In this document: positions 1-9,046 of the stretch, one piece after another
Layout of the letters: the number at the start of each line of letters is the position of its first letter
Position numbering within the stretch: position 1 is the first letter of the stretch
Notes under the pieces: model-generated
The model's database searches: none
Told to the model about the DNA's origin: nothing
What the model saw: only the letters and a program-made list of their open reading frames with translations
Source of the DNA: Gordonia sp. SL306
GTDB lineage: Bacteria; Actinomycetota; Actinomycetes; Mycobacteriales; Mycobacteriaceae
Direction: 5' to 3'
Length of the DNA stretch: 64,000 nucleotides
NCBI RefSeq assembly: GCF_026625785.1
Contig: NZ_CP113063.1
Span: 4,216,001 to 4,280,000, forward strand
Program-made: the position numbers and the translations under genes

Positions 1-1
1 C

Positions 2-208
2 GAGATCCATGCGGGCTGTGTCTGGATCAACGACCACATTCCGATCGTCAGCGAGATGCCCCACGGGGGATTTGGAGCATCCGGCTTCGGCAAGGACATG
101 TCCACCTACTCCCTCGACGAGTACCTCGCGACCAAGCACGTGATGAGCGACATCACCGGGGTGGCCGAGAAGCCTTGGCACCGAACCGTGTTCGCCGGCG
201 CGAGATGA
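2..208 (+). CDS. Aldehyde dehydrogenase, C-terminal fragment (aminobutyraldehyde dehydrogenase type)
   Basis: Only the last 68 residues are in the window; the gene begins upstream. The fragment has the C-terminal signature of the NAD-dependent aldehyde dehydrogenases that oxidise 4-aminobutyraldehyde and similar aminoaldehydes: a VWINDH segment, then SEMPHGGFGASGFGKDMS and the TKHVM tail. The catalytic Cys and Glu lie outside the window. The TGA stop at 206-208 overlaps the ATG of the next gene (ATGA), so the two are probably translationally coupled. Next to a FAD amine oxidase and an amino acid/amine permease, a role in putrescine or GABA catabolism is a reasonable inference; the exact substrate is not shown. 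Confidence 0.85.
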   Translation, partial: EIHAGCVWINDHIPIVSEMPHGGFGASGFGKDMSTYSLDEYLATKHVMSDITGVAEKPWHRTVFAGAR

Positions 209-1620
209 GCTGGGCGAGCGAGCCGACCGCGCGCGGGACGGCGATGGTGGCGCAGGCCAGGCCGGTCCCGTACTGGCTCGACCGGCCCGAACGGCCCGAG
301 CCGCGGCCACGCCTGACCGGGGCGGTGTCCGCTGACCTCCTGATCGTCGGTGGTGGTTTCACCGGATTGTGGGCTGCGGTGCAGGCCGCCGAGCAGAACC
401 CACGCCGACGAGTGGTCCTGGTGGAGCGGGACCGGATAGCCGAGCATGCGTCGGGCCGTAATGGCGGCTTCTGCTCGGCGAGCATCACCCACGGCCTGGC
501 CAACGGTCTCGACAGGTTTCCCGACGAGATGCCCGAACTCCTGCGGATGGGCCGGCAGACCCTCGACGACATCGAGGCCGCCGTCGAGCGACTGGGTATC
601 GATGCCGACCTCGAGCGAACCGGCGAGCTCGACATCGCGAACTTCGACTGGCAGGTGGCAGACCTGCAGGAGTCGTCGTCACAGGCGGCATTGCTCGGCA
701 TCGACCTGCCGTTGCTGCCGGGGCCGGAGGCGCAGGAACGGGTCTCGTCGCCGATGGTGGTCGCGGCCACCCTCGATCGTGACGTCGTGATGCTCGACCC
801 GGCGAAGCTCGCGTGGGGGCTCGCGGCAGCGGCGGAACGACTGGGCGTGCAGATCTTCGAGCACACCGAGGTCGCCGGTCTCTTCTCGGTGGGTGAGCGG
901 ATCCGTGCTTCGGTCTCCTACGGTGAGGTCGATGCGGCCGCGGTCATCCTCGCGACGTCGGCCAGTCCGTCGCGGATTCGTCGTCTCCGCCCGTACACGG
1001 TGCCGGTCTGGGACTACGCGCTCATGACCGAGCCGCTCACCCCGGTGCAGCGGGCGGCGATCGGATGGTCGGGCCGCGAAGGCCTCGCCGACTGCGGTCC
1101 GAGGTTCCACTACTTCCGGCTCACCGCCGACGATCGCATCCTCTTCGGGGGCTGGGATGCCCTTTACCACTACGGGTCCGATGCCGGTCCGCGGCACGAG
1201 TTCGAGCCGGGGGAGTTCGGACTGCTGGGCGAGCATCTGCTGCAGTTCTTCCCGCAGCTCGACGGGATACGCGCCACCCATACCTGGGGTGGGGTCATCG
1301 ACACCTGTTCACGTTTCTGCGCGTTCTGGGACCGGGCCCACGAGGGCCGTGTGGTGAGCGTGGTCGGGTTCACCGGGCTCGGTGTCGGTGCGTCGCACTT
1401 CGGCGCCCGGACCGCGCTCGATCTCGTGGACGGCCTCGACACCGAGCGCACACGTCTGAAGATGGTGCGCACCAAGCCCGTTCCGTTCCCTCCGGAACCG
1501 CTGCGGTGGATCGGGATCACCGCCACCCGACATCAGCTCGCGCGAAGCGAACGCCGCGAAGGAAAGCGCGGCGCGTGGCTCACCCTGATGGACAAGGTGG
1601 GGTTGGGCTTCGACAGCTGA
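205..1620 (+). CDS. FAD-dependent amine/amino acid oxidoreductase (DAO family, PuuB-like)
   Basis: This 471-residue protein begins with a proline-rich stretch and then a Rossmann FAD-binding motif, LLIVGGGFTGLWAA, at about residues 45-58, followed by the DAO-family pattern including RNGGFCSA around residue 90. The family oxidises amines or N-modified amino acids with oxygen; members beside aminoaldehyde dehydrogenases often act as gamma-glutamylputrescine or putrescine oxidases. I chose the ATG at 205 because it overlaps the upstream stop as ATGA; an in-frame TTG at 175 lies inside the upstream gene and is less likely. It converges with the amidotransferase gene, with only 44 bp between the stops. 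Substrate unproven. Confidence 0.82.
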   Translation: MSWASEPTARGTAMVAQARPVPYWLDRPERPEPRPRLTGAVSADLLIVGGGFTGLWAAVQAAEQNPRRRVVLVERDRIAEHASGRNGGFCSASITHGLANGLDRFPDEMPELLRMGRQTLDDIEAAVERLGIDADLERTGELDIANFDWQVADLQESSSQAALLGIDLPLLPGPEAQERVSSPMVVAATLDRDVVMLDPAKLAWGLAAAAERLGVQIFEHTEVAGLFSVGERIRASVSYGEVDAAAVILATSASPSRIRRLRPYTVPVWDYALMTEPLTPVQRAAIGWSGREGLADCGPRFHYFRLTADDRILFGGWDALYHYGSDAGPRHEFEPGEFGLLGEHLLQFFPQLDGIRATHTWGGVIDTCSRFCAFWDRAHEGRVVSVVGFTGLGVGASHFGARTALDLVDGLDTERTRLKMVRTKPVPFPPEPLRWIGITATRHQLARSERREGKRGAWLTLMDKVGLGFDS

Positions 1621-1664
1621 GTACCGATAGTTGAGTGGGGCGGCTGCGTGGCGCGGCGGGACTG

Positions 1665-2408
1665 TCACCCGGCAGGCCGGTGGGGCGCCACCGAGGCCAG
1701 CCAGCGTCGCATGACCGTGGCCGACAGCGGCGCGGTCACCGCCTCGGCGATCTCAGCATCGTCACCGAACTGATCCGCGGCGGCACTTCCGATCGCGGCC
1801 TCGACCTCGTTGCGGGATTCCCCGTGCAGCCAGCGGCGGATGAGGGTTCCGCCTGCCTCCAGATGGAACTGGACCCCATAGCTGTTGCCGTACCGGAACA
1901 ACTGATTCGGGTACGCCGCCGAGCCGGCCAGCAACGTGGCCCCGGCAGGGAGTGCGAAGGTGTCGAAATGCCACTGGACAGTCTCGAACGCGGCCGACGG
2001 CGTAGCGCCCCACACCGGGTCGGCGATGCCGTCGCTGTTCAGCGTCACCTCTCGCACGCCGATCTCGGGCTCGTCGCCCCCGAAGACATCGGCGCCCAGC
2101 GCCGCCGCGAGTAGCTGCGAGCCGAGGCAGACTCCCCACACCGGGAGCCCGTCGGCGACCGCGTCGCGCAGAAAGGCGATCTCCGATGCGATCCACGGGA
2201 TCGCATCGGCGTCCCCGACACCCATGGGTCCGCCCATCACGATGATGGCGTCGAATCCGGTCGTCTTGTCCGGCAACGGTTCCCGCCAGGCGCGGACCGT
2301 CTCGACATCGGCGAGTTCGTCGAGCGCGGTCGAGTAAGCGCCGGGCGTCTCGACTTCGGCGTGCCGCAGTTCCAGCACACGGATTCGCGGGGTTGTCATC
2401 ACGGTCAT
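1665..2408 (-). CDS. Class I glutamine amidotransferase-like protein
   Basis: This is a 247-residue free-standing type 1 glutamine amidotransferase domain of the GuaA-amidotransferase-like family. The nucleophile elbow GVCLGSQ places the catalytic Cys near residue 94, and the QFHLEA segment supplies His 182 and Glu 184, so the triad looks complete. Such single-domain proteins hydrolyse gamma-glutamyl bonds; beside polyamine genes a gamma-glutamyl-GABA hydrolase role like PuuD is possible, although PuuD belongs to a different subgroup. The ATG at 2408 overlaps the stop of the stress-protein gene (ATGA), placing it last in a permease - stress protein - amidotransferase operon. A second ATG three codons in (2399) is an alternative start. 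Confidence 0.78.
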   Translation of the reverse strand: MTVMTTPRIRVLELRHAEVETPGAYSTALDELADVETVRAWREPLPDKTTGFDAIIVMGGPMGVGDADAIPWIASEIAFLRDAVADGLPVWGVCLGSQLLAAALGADVFGGDEPEIGVREVTLNSDGIADPVWGATPSAAFETVQWHFDTFALPAGATLLAGSAAYPNQLFRYGNSYGVQFHLEAGGTLIRRWLHGESRNEVEAAIGSAAADQFGDDAEIAEAVTAPLSATVMRRWLASVAPHRPAG

Positions 2409-3280
2409 CCCGACCTGGGCACCACGATGACCGGCGCGGTGGTCCAGCGCAGTATCCGGGCGGCCGTGCTCCCGAGAAAGACCCGTCGGGCCGCGCCGAG
2501 ATGACCGGAGCCGATCGCCACGACGTCACCGTCGTCCCACGGGAGGTTGTTCAGGGCTTCGTCGAGTGTCGCACCGTCGGCCACCAGCACGTCGACGTCG
2601 AGATCGCCGGTCACCGTGGCGCGGGTCTTGTCGAGCAGTGCGCGGGCGGTCGCGACCTGCACTTCACGCGCGGCGCGGCTGGTCTCGTCATCGAACGGGG
2701 AGTCGAGCGAGACCAGCGACAGCAGTCGGAGATCCAGGCCGGCGTGCTCGGCCATGGCGACGGCGAAGGGCAGCGGGTCGCTGCGGCCGGGCTTTGACGG
2801 CACCGCGACCGTGATCGAATCCAATTGTGCCGCAGCATTGTCGGCGTAACCCCGGGGCGCGAGGGCGACCGGTAGCGGTGACGAGTGGAGCAACTCGGTG
2901 CTCACGGTCCCGAGGCTGTGTCTCCGTAGCAGGCCGTCATCGGCGCCACCGACCACGATCATCGCCGCCTTGGACCGCTGAGCCATCCCGATCAGGCCCT
3001 CGGCGAACGAGTCGTCGACGGTCACCACGGTCCGGGTCTCGATACCGGCCGGTATGTGTTCGGCGCCGTCGGCGAGCCATTGCGCGGCTTGGTTCTCCAA
3101 CCGCTCCTGATACTCGCGGAGGCCCGGTTGGCCGTCGTGTCCGACCGGACGGACGACGCAGATCAGATCGATGGCCGCGCCCGTCGCCCGGGCGATCACC
3201 ACCGCGAGTGCGATCCCGTCGAGACCGGACGGGGTGGCCAGGTAGCCGACCGCGAGTCGTGGGGTCGGATCAGTAGACAT
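2405..3280 (-). CDS. Universal stress protein, tandem UspA domains
   Basis: The protein has 291 residues and two UspA domains in tandem. Each ends in the family nucleotide-loop pattern: VVGGADDG followed by LGTVSTELL in the first half, and IGSGHLG followed by FLGSTAARIL in the second, then a hydrophobic VIVVP strand. Tandem UspA proteins bind ATP or cAMP and are common companions of APC transporters in actinobacteria. The ATG at 3280 lies inside the 3' end of the permease gene (11 bp overlap), so the pair is co-transcribed and may be functionally linked, for example as a regulatory or energy-sensing partner of the transporter. That link is inference. Confidence 0.85.
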   Translation of the reverse strand: MSTDPTPRLAVGYLATPSGLDGIALAVVIARATGAAIDLICVVRPVGHDGQPGLREYQERLENQAAQWLADGAEHIPAGIETRTVVTVDDSFAEGLIGMAQRSKAAMIVVGGADDGLLRRHSLGTVSTELLHSSPLPVALAPRGYADNAAAQLDSITVAVPSKPGRSDPLPFAVAMAEHAGLDLRLLSLVSLDSPFDDETSRAAREVQVATARALLDKTRATVTGDLDVDVLVADGATLDEALNNLPWDDGDVVAIGSGHLGAARRVFLGSTAARILRWTTAPVIVVPRSG

Positions 3281-4775
3281 CGGGCACCTTCACTTCGGTG
3301 TTCGCATCGAGGGTCTGGCCCTTGAAGAAGCTGCTGTTGTGCGCGTAGCAGGCCAGCATCAGGGGTACGCCGAGGACCAGCATGCCGACGCCGAGGATGA
3401 ACACACCGCCGACACCACCGATCGACGTGGACCCGTAGTCCGGCGCGATCATGTCGATCGCACTCTTGACGAACGCCCAGGCCATCGCGATGCCGCCCAG
3501 CAAGGGGAACAGTCCGCGCATGAAGAAGTGACGTGCCGAGGAGAACAGTGTCCGCCGGAAGTACCAGACGCAGGAGAACGCGGTGATGCCGTAGTAGAAC
3601 GCCACGGCCAGCCCCAACGATGCGATGGAGTCGCCGAGTGTGTTCTGGCTGAGGAATGACAGCACCAGGTAGAACGTCAATGCCGAGATGCCCATGACGG
3701 CCGTGCCGAATGCCGGCGTCATGTAGCGGGGATGTATCTGGGCGAATCGCTCCGGGAGCGCCTTGTAGACGGCCATCGACAAACTGCCGCGAGCAGTGGG
3801 CAGGATGGTCGACTGGGTGGAGGACAGGGCCGAGATGCTGACCGTGAGCAGTAGTGCTGCGGACATCACGCCGCCGGCGACGGGTTCGCCCAGGGTGGTG
3901 AGCACGTCGTCGGTGTTCTCCGGGTTGTTCAGTCCGATGCCGGTCTCGCCGAAACCCGCGAACGACTCGATCGCATAGGCGACCAGCACGTACGTGGCGA
4001 CCAGGATGATGCAGGTGATCACTGCGGCCCGACCGGGAGTCTTCGCGGGATCCTTGGTCTCTTCACCGATGGCCAGACACGCGTCCCATCCCCAATAAAT
4101 GAAGATGCAGAGGATCACGGCGGCGGCGATCTCGGATTGGGTCAGACCGCCGGGCCACAGCCAGCCGAGCTCGGGGGAGATGGCCTGCGGGCCCGCGGTG
4201 CCGAAGCCGACTTTCACCAGTGCGATCACACTCGCGAGGATCAGCACGGCGAACTGGACGAACATCAGCACGGCCTGTATACGCTCGCTGATGACGATTC
4301 CGCGAATGCTGATCCAGGTCATCGCCGCGATGAAAAGGCAGCCCAGCAGGACCTTGACCCAGAGGGTCTCGGCGAGAGTGTCCAGGCCGAGGAACTTCAG
4401 TAGGTAGACGGCGGCGATCTCGGCGACATTCGCCAGGACGATGATGGCCGAGACGGCAAGTCCCCAGCCGCCGATCCAGCCGATCCACGGCCCGAAGGCC
4501 TTGGTGCCCCACGTGAAGGTGGTGCCGCAGTCGGGGGTGTCCTGGGAGAGTTCACGGTAGGCGAAGGCGACCAGGAGCATCGGGATGAAGGCGAGGACGA
4601 ACATCGCCGGGGCCTTGGTGTGGACGGCGGCCACCACGTAGCCCAGGGTGGCGGCGAGGCTGTAGGCCGGCGCGACCGCCGACAGCCCGATGATGACATT
4701 CCCGAGCAGACCGATGGAGCCGGCCCGGAGGCCTTTCTCACCCGCGTGGATCTCGGCGTGCACGGTTTCTGCCAT
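3270..4775 (-). CDS. APC-superfamily amino acid/polyamine permease
   Basis: This 501-residue membrane protein has about twelve hydrophobic segments and the N-terminal APC pattern, with a GNVIIGLSAVAPAYSLA first helix and a PDCGTTFTWGTKAFG stretch between early helices. It should be a cytoplasmic-membrane symporter or antiporter for an amino acid or polyamine. As first gene of the three-gene operon with the stress protein and amidotransferase, and facing the amine oxidase and aminoaldehyde dehydrogenase genes, it likely imports the amine those enzymes degrade. A purine-rich AGGAGCGGGAGAG tract lies just upstream of the ATG at 4775. Substrate cannot be read from sequence. Confidence 0.85.
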   Translation of the reverse strand: MAETVHAEIHAGEKGLRAGSIGLLGNVIIGLSAVAPAYSLAATLGYVVAAVHTKAPAMFVLAFIPMLLVAFAYRELSQDTPDCGTTFTWGTKAFGPWIGWIGGWGLAVSAIIVLANVAEIAAVYLLKFLGLDTLAETLWVKVLLGCLFIAAMTWISIRGIVISERIQAVLMFVQFAVLILASVIALVKVGFGTAGPQAISPELGWLWPGGLTQSEIAAAVILCIFIYWGWDACLAIGEETKDPAKTPGRAAVITCIILVATYVLVAYAIESFAGFGETGIGLNNPENTDDVLTTLGEPVAGGVMSAALLLTVSISALSSTQSTILPTARGSLSMAVYKALPERFAQIHPRYMTPAFGTAVMGISALTFYLVLSFLSQNTLGDSIASLGLAVAFYYGITAFSCVWYFRRTLFSSARHFFMRGLFPLLGGIAMAWAFVKSAIDMIAPDYGSTSIGGVGGVFILGVGMLVLGVPLMLACYAHNSSFFKGQTLDANTEVKVPDVY

Positions 4776-4889
4776 GGTCTCTCCCGCTCCTGTGGCATTG
4801 GTGGGATAAGACTACGATTTCCGCAGAGAATCCGCGCGGCAAGGAGAGATTCTCTCGTACATCCTTGATCGAACGACGGATTCAGTTAC

Positions 4890-5303
4890 TCAGCGACAGT
4901 AGGTTGTTGCATATCGGGGCGAACGGGCGGACTTCTCGCGCACCTTTGTCGTGTTCACCCAGACGGCACACCGGGCGAAACGGCCGTTCGACTGGAAGAG
5001 CGTGTCGATCTTCTGGTGGCGGACCTGGCTCGTGAACACGAGCGATCCGGTCCACAGGCCTGTGCGCTTGTCGAATCGACGGAGCGGGAGGTCGCTCTGG
5101 CGCCGCATCCGGTTGTGCGAGTCGTACCAGACCACAGTGCTGTTGACCTGTCGGTCCGAGGTGAGGACGACGGTGATCCGGTCGCCGGTGCCCGGATATC
5201 TCGGGCTCGCGTCGGCGAGTGGCACTCCGAGGGCCGGGGCCAGGACCGGACCGAGGCCGAGGGTCAGGATGAGGCCGGCGATCACGAGGTGGGTACGAGT
5301 CAT
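4890..5303 (-). CDS. Small secreted protein of unknown function
   Basis: A 137-residue protein begins MTRTHLVIAGLILTLGLG, a typical Sec signal sequence with a likely cleavage after the ADA segment near residue 32. The mature part (about 105 residues) is basic, predicted mostly beta, with two Cys near the C-terminal half (RCAVW and the final TYCR) that could pair after export. I do not recognise a family. The start at 5303 is chosen because the signal peptide begins there; the reading frame is open further upstream but that part looks non-coding, and there is no strong ribosome binding site. It sits alone between the permease operon and the sdh terminator. Confidence 0.6.
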   Translation of the reverse strand: MTRTHLVIAGLILTLGLGPVLAPALGVPLADASPRYPGTGDRITVVLTSDRQVNSTVVWYDSHNRMRRQSDLPLRRFDKRTGLWTGSLVFTSQVRHQKIDTLFQSNGRFARCAVWVNTTKVREKSARSPRYATTYCR

Positions 5304-5383
5304 GATGATTGGACGCGCGCCGCCATCGTGCGGTTCCATCGCGTTCCGGACATCGCGTTCCGGGCAATCGCGTACCGACCGAC

Positions 5384-5420
5384 GAAACCGCCCCTCCCGG
5401 GCTGTGGGAGGGGCGGTTTC
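5384..5420 (-). terminator. Strong hairpin terminator after sdhCDAB
   Basis: A perfect 15-bp inverted repeat (5384-5398 against 5406-5420) with a 7-nt loop lies 45 bp past the sdhB stop. The T-run is short, as is usual for high-GC actinobacterial terminators. It would insulate the sdh operon from the secreted-protein gene downstream on the same strand. Confidence 0.8.
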
Positions 5421-5464
5421 GGGGCTGCAGAGAAAGAATCTGCTGGATCGGCGAGGACAGGTGC

Positions 5465-6253
5465 TCAGCGCGAGAACATCAGGGCGCGCTTGACCTCTTG
5501 GATCGCCTGGGTCACCTGGATGCCGCGGGGGCATGCGTCGGTGCAGTTGAATGTGGTCCGGCAGCGCCAGACGCCGTCGACGTCGTTGAGGATGTCGAGG
5601 CGCTCGATGGCGGCTTCGTCGCGACTGTCGAAGATGAACCGGTGCGCGTTGACGATGGCGGCGGGCCCGAAGTAACTGCCCTCGTTCCAGAACACCGGGC
5701 AACTCGTGGTGCAGCAGGCACAGAGGATGCACTTGGTGGTGTCGTCGAAGCGGGCACGGTCGTGCTGGCTCTGGATGCGCTCACGCGTCGGCTCGTTGCC
5801 GGAGGTGATCAGGAACGGCTTGATCGCGCGGTACGCGTCGAAGAACGGCTCCATGTCGACCACGAGGTCCTTCTCCACCGGAAGGCCCTTGATGGGCTCG
5901 ATGGTGATGGTGATCTCTTTGCTGTTGTCCTTCGGGAGCATGTCCTTCATCAGGAGCTTGCAGGCCAGCCGGTTCACGCCGTTGATGCGCATCGCGTCGG
6001 AGCCACAGACGCCGTGCGCGCAGCTGCGCCGGAACGTGAGGGTGCCGTCGAGGTAGCCCTTCACGTAGAGCAGGAGGTTGAGCAGGCGGTCGGTGGGCAG
6101 AGCCGGGACGCGGAAGCTCTCGAAGCCCTGCGCGTCGGGGTTCTCCGGGTTGAACCGGAAGATCTTCAAGGTCACCATCGTGGCCTCGTCGGGAACCGGC
6201 GGCAGTGGTGGCTCGTCGGACGAGGGCGCTGGGTTCTCCATGATTGCTGTCAT
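5465..6253 (-). CDS. sdhB: Succinate dehydrogenase iron-sulfur subunit
   Basis: SdhB (262 residues) carries electrons from the flavoprotein to the membrane quinone site. The [2Fe-2S] ligands are in CAHGVCGSD with a later Cys in NRLAC; the third position is Asp rather than Cys, as in the E. coli protein. The [4Fe-4S]/[3Fe-4S] ligands are in CILCACCTTSCP and NCTDACPRGI. The N-terminal 25 residues are a Pro-rich extension. The ATG at 6253 overlaps the sdhA stop by one base. It is the last gene of the sdhC-D-A-B operon and is followed by a strong hairpin terminator. Confidence 0.95.
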   Translation of the reverse strand: MTAIMENPAPSSDEPPLPPVPDEATMVTLKIFRFNPENPDAQGFESFRVPALPTDRLLNLLLYVKGYLDGTLTFRRSCAHGVCGSDAMRINGVNRLACKLLMKDMLPKDNSKEITITIEPIKGLPVEKDLVVDMEPFFDAYRAIKPFLITSGNEPTRERIQSQHDRARFDDTTKCILCACCTTSCPVFWNEGSYFGPAAIVNAHRFIFDSRDEAAIERLDILNDVDGVWRCRTTFNCTDACPRGIQVTQAIQEVKRALMFSR

Positions 6254-8007
6254 CAGTACTTACGCTCCATCGGCTCGTAGCGGGTCTGCACCACGGGCTT
6301 GTAATCCAACTCGATGTCCGAGAGAAGGTCGGTGCCCTTCTTGTAGGCCATCGTGTGGCGCATGTAGTTGACGTCGTCCCGGTCGGGATAATCCTCGCGG
6401 GCGTGACCGCCGCGTGACTCCTTGCGGTTCAGCGCGCCGACCACCGTCACCTCCGCCATCTCCAGCAGGAAGCCGAGCTCGATCGCTTCGAGGAGATCAC
6501 TGTTGAAGCGCTTGCCCTTGTCGTGGACACGGACGTGTGAGTAGCGCTCCTTGAGTGCGTGGACGTCGGTGAGTGCCTGCTTCAGGGTCTCCTCGGTGCG
6601 GAACACCGAGGCATTGTTGTCCATCGTCACCTGCAGTTCGGTGCGGATGTCGGCGACGCGTTCGTGTCCGTGGTCCGACAACATCAGTTCCAGCCAGTTG
6701 TCGACCATGTGGGTCGGGTTCTCCGGCAGCTCGACGAAGTCGGCGGACGTGGCGTACTCGGCCGCGGCGATACCGGCACGACGTCCGAAGACGTTGATGT
6801 CCAGCAGCGAGTTGGTACCGAGGCGATTGGCGCCGTGCACCGAGACACAGGCGCATTCACCCGCCGCGTACAGACCGTGCACGACCTCGTCGTTGTTGCG
6901 CAGGACCTGGCCCTCGATGTTGGTCGGGATACCGCCCATCACGTAGTGACAGGTCGGGTACACCGGGACGTACTCGGTGACCGGGTCGACGCCGAGGTAG
7001 GTGCGGGCGAACTCGGTGATGTCGGGCAGCTTCTCGTTGAGCACGTCCTCGCCGAGGTGGGTCACGTCGATGTAGACGTAGTCCTTGTTCGGCCCGGCGC
7101 CGCGTCCTTCGAGAACCTCGAGAACCATCGACCGGGCCACGATGTCGCGTGGGGCGAGGTCCTTGATGGTCGGCGCGTAGCGCTCCATGAAGCGCTCGCC
7201 GTCGGCGTTGCGCAGGATGCCGCCCTCGCCGCGGACGGCCTCGGAGATGAGGATGCCCAGGCCGGCCAGGCCGGTCGGATGGAATTGATGGAACTCCATG
7301 TCCTCCAAGGGAAGTCCCTTGCGGAAGACGATGCCCATGCCGTCACCGGTGAGGGTGTGGGCATTGGATGTGGTCTTGTACATGCGTCCCGAACCGCCGG
7401 TCGCGAACACGATCGACTTGGCATGGAACACGTGGATCTCGCCGGTCGACAGCTCGTACGCGACGACGCCTGTCGCCACCGACTCGCCGTTCTCGTTCTC
7501 ACCGAGGCAGATGTCGAGCGCGTAGAACTCGTTGAAGAACTCGACGTCGTTCTTGACGCAGTTCTGATACAGGGTCTGCAGGATCATGTGGCCGGTGCGG
7601 TCGGCGGCGTAGCACGCACGGCGGACGGGGGACTTGCCGTGGTCGCGGGTGTGGCCGCCGAATCGGCGCTGATCGATCTTGCCCTCGGGGGTCCGGTTGA
7701 AGGGGAGTCCCATCTTCTCGAGGTCGAGGACCGCGTCGATGGCCTCCTTGGCCATGATCTCGACCGCGTCCTGGTCGGCGAGGTAGTCGCCGCCCTTGAC
7801 GGTGTCGAAGGTGTGCCACTCCCAGTTGTCTTCTTCCACATTCGCCAGTGCGGCGCACATACCGCCCTGAGCGGCGCCGGTGTGGCTGCGGGTGGGGTAG
7901 AGCTTGGTCAGGACTGCGGTCCGGGCGCGGGGCGCGGACTCGATGGCGGCGCGCATCCCGGCGCCGCCTGCCCCCACGATGACCACGTCGTAGCGATGTT
8001 CCTGCAT
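6253..8007 (-). CDS. sdhA: Succinate dehydrogenase flavoprotein subunit
   Basis: SdhA (584 residues) oxidises succinate to fumarate in the TCA cycle. Visible features are the FAD-binding motif VIVGAGGAGMRAA near the N-terminus, the RSHTGAAQGG segment containing the His that binds FAD covalently, the substrate loop FHPTGLAG, and CHYVMGGIPTN. Length and motif order match canonical SdhA. The gene is 17 bp from sdhD and overlaps sdhB by one base, so stoichiometric expression of the complex is expected. Confidence 0.97.
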   Translation of the reverse strand: MQEHRYDVVIVGAGGAGMRAAIESAPRARTAVLTKLYPTRSHTGAAQGGMCAALANVEEDNWEWHTFDTVKGGDYLADQDAVEIMAKEAIDAVLDLEKMGLPFNRTPEGKIDQRRFGGHTRDHGKSPVRRACYAADRTGHMILQTLYQNCVKNDVEFFNEFYALDICLGENENGESVATGVVAYELSTGEIHVFHAKSIVFATGGSGRMYKTTSNAHTLTGDGMGIVFRKGLPLEDMEFHQFHPTGLAGLGILISEAVRGEGGILRNADGERFMERYAPTIKDLAPRDIVARSMVLEVLEGRGAGPNKDYVYIDVTHLGEDVLNEKLPDITEFARTYLGVDPVTEYVPVYPTCHYVMGGIPTNIEGQVLRNNDEVVHGLYAAGECACVSVHGANRLGTNSLLDINVFGRRAGIAAAEYATSADFVELPENPTHMVDNWLELMLSDHGHERVADIRTELQVTMDNNASVFRTEETLKQALTDVHALKERYSHVRVHDKGKRFNSDLLEAIELGFLLEMAEVTVVGALNRKESRGGHAREDYPDRDDVNYMRHTMAYKKGTDLLSDIELDYKPVVQTRYEPMERKY

Positions 8008-8024
8008 AAGTTCGTCAATCTCCT

Positions 8025-8483
8025 CTAGCCGACGCTGTTCACGTCGAAGGTCAGCAGGGCGTACGTGCCGAGCACGAGCACCAGGATCATCGAGATGCCG
8101 AGCAGCACGTTCAGCCAGAATCGGGTGGAGTCCTTGCGCGAGTAGTCCGCGATCACGGTCCGGACGCCGTTGCCACCGTGCAGCTGGGCGAGCCAGAGCA
8201 TGGTGAGATCCCAGATCTGCCAGAACGGCTCACGCCACCGCGCCGCGACGAACGAGGCGTCGATGCGGTGCACGCCGTCGTCCCAGGCGAGCATGATGAA
8301 CATGTGACCGATGGTCAGGATGATCAGGGCCAGACCCGAGAAGCGCATGAACAGCCAGGCGTACTTCTCGAAGTTGCCGCCCTTGCGCATGCGCGGCGCC
8401 CGCGGGTTGTCCAGACTCGCGGGCCGGTCGTACTCGGTGCCCAGCGTTTTGGCGGCACCCGGAGTGGCTTGCGATGCAGTCAT
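8025..8483 (-). CDS. sdhD: Succinate dehydrogenase membrane anchor subunit
   Basis: This 152-residue protein has three predicted transmembrane helices (about residues 40-62, 85-108 and 122-145) after a hydrophilic N-terminal region. It pairs with SdhC to hold the SdhAB dimer on the membrane and to form the quinone pocket. The HMFIMLAWDD segment at the end of helix 1 supplies a conserved His. It lies 10 bp downstream of sdhC with its own AGGAGGCACCTG ribosome binding site just upstream. Confidence 0.9.
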   Translation of the reverse strand: MTASQATPGAAKTLGTEYDRPASLDNPRAPRMRKGGNFEKYAWLFMRFSGLALIILTIGHMFIMLAWDDGVHRIDASFVAARWREPFWQIWDLTMLWLAQLHGGNGVRTVIADYSRKDSTRFWLNVLLGISMILVLVLGTYALLTFDVNSVG

Positions 8484-8493
8484 CAGGTGCCTC

Positions 8494-8901
8494 CTAGAAC
8501 GAGTGGGTGATCAGGATCTGCAGCAGGCGAATGGCCGCCGCTCCGAACACGATGACGAAGATGGTCACGATCGCCCACAGCATCTGCCGCTGGTACTTGG
8601 GGCCCTTCGACCAGAAGTCGATCAGGATGATGCGGACGCCGTTGAACGCGTGATACAGCACGCAGGCGACGAGCGCGATCTCCATCAGGCCGATGATCGG
8701 CGTCTTGTAGGTCTCGATGACCTCGGAGTACTTATTCGGATCGATCCGGATGACCGCGGTGTCCAGCACGTGGACGAATAAGAAGAAGAAGATGGTGACA
8801 CCGGTGATCCGGTGCAACACCCACGACCACATGCCTGGGTCGCCGCGATACAGGGAGCGTTTGCGCACCGGGTCCGGTGCTACCTCGGTCGGGGTGCTCA
8901 T
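8494..8901 (-). CDS. sdhC: Succinate dehydrogenase cytochrome b556 subunit
   Basis: SdhC (135 residues) starts the operon. It has three predicted transmembrane helices and the family motif WSWVLHRITGV, whose Ser/Arg residues line the quinone site; the later LYHAFNGVR segment carries the likely heme-ligand His. I chose the ATG at 8901 over an upstream in-frame ATG at 8976 because a GGAGG sits 11 bases before it (complement of 8913-8917) and homologous proteins start here. The 224-bp region up to divergent cdd holds the promoter and a candidate iron-regulator box. Confidence 0.92.
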   Translation of the reverse strand: MSTPTEVAPDPVRKRSLYRGDPGMWSWVLHRITGVTIFFFLFVHVLDTAVIRIDPNKYSEVIETYKTPIIGLMEIALVACVLYHAFNGVRIILIDFWSKGPKYQRQMLWAIVTIFVIVFGAAAIRLLQILITHSF

Positions 8902-9046
8902 CGGGAATTTGGCCTCCAACAGCGTCGATGGATGTGCCGAGTCGGCATTATCAGGCTCGGCCGTGGACCCATGCAAGAGACTTTAAACCTATGCTGACCC
9001 CGCGCATAAATTGCCCGAACCGATTTGGGCGACAACTGATCTCGAC

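Noticed and set aside
6559-8028. Long plus-strand open frame (about 490 codons) opposite sdhA
   Set aside because: It is the high-GC shadow of sdhA, with Val/Gly/Asp/Arg/His-rich composition and no family motif, while sdhA is unmistakable.
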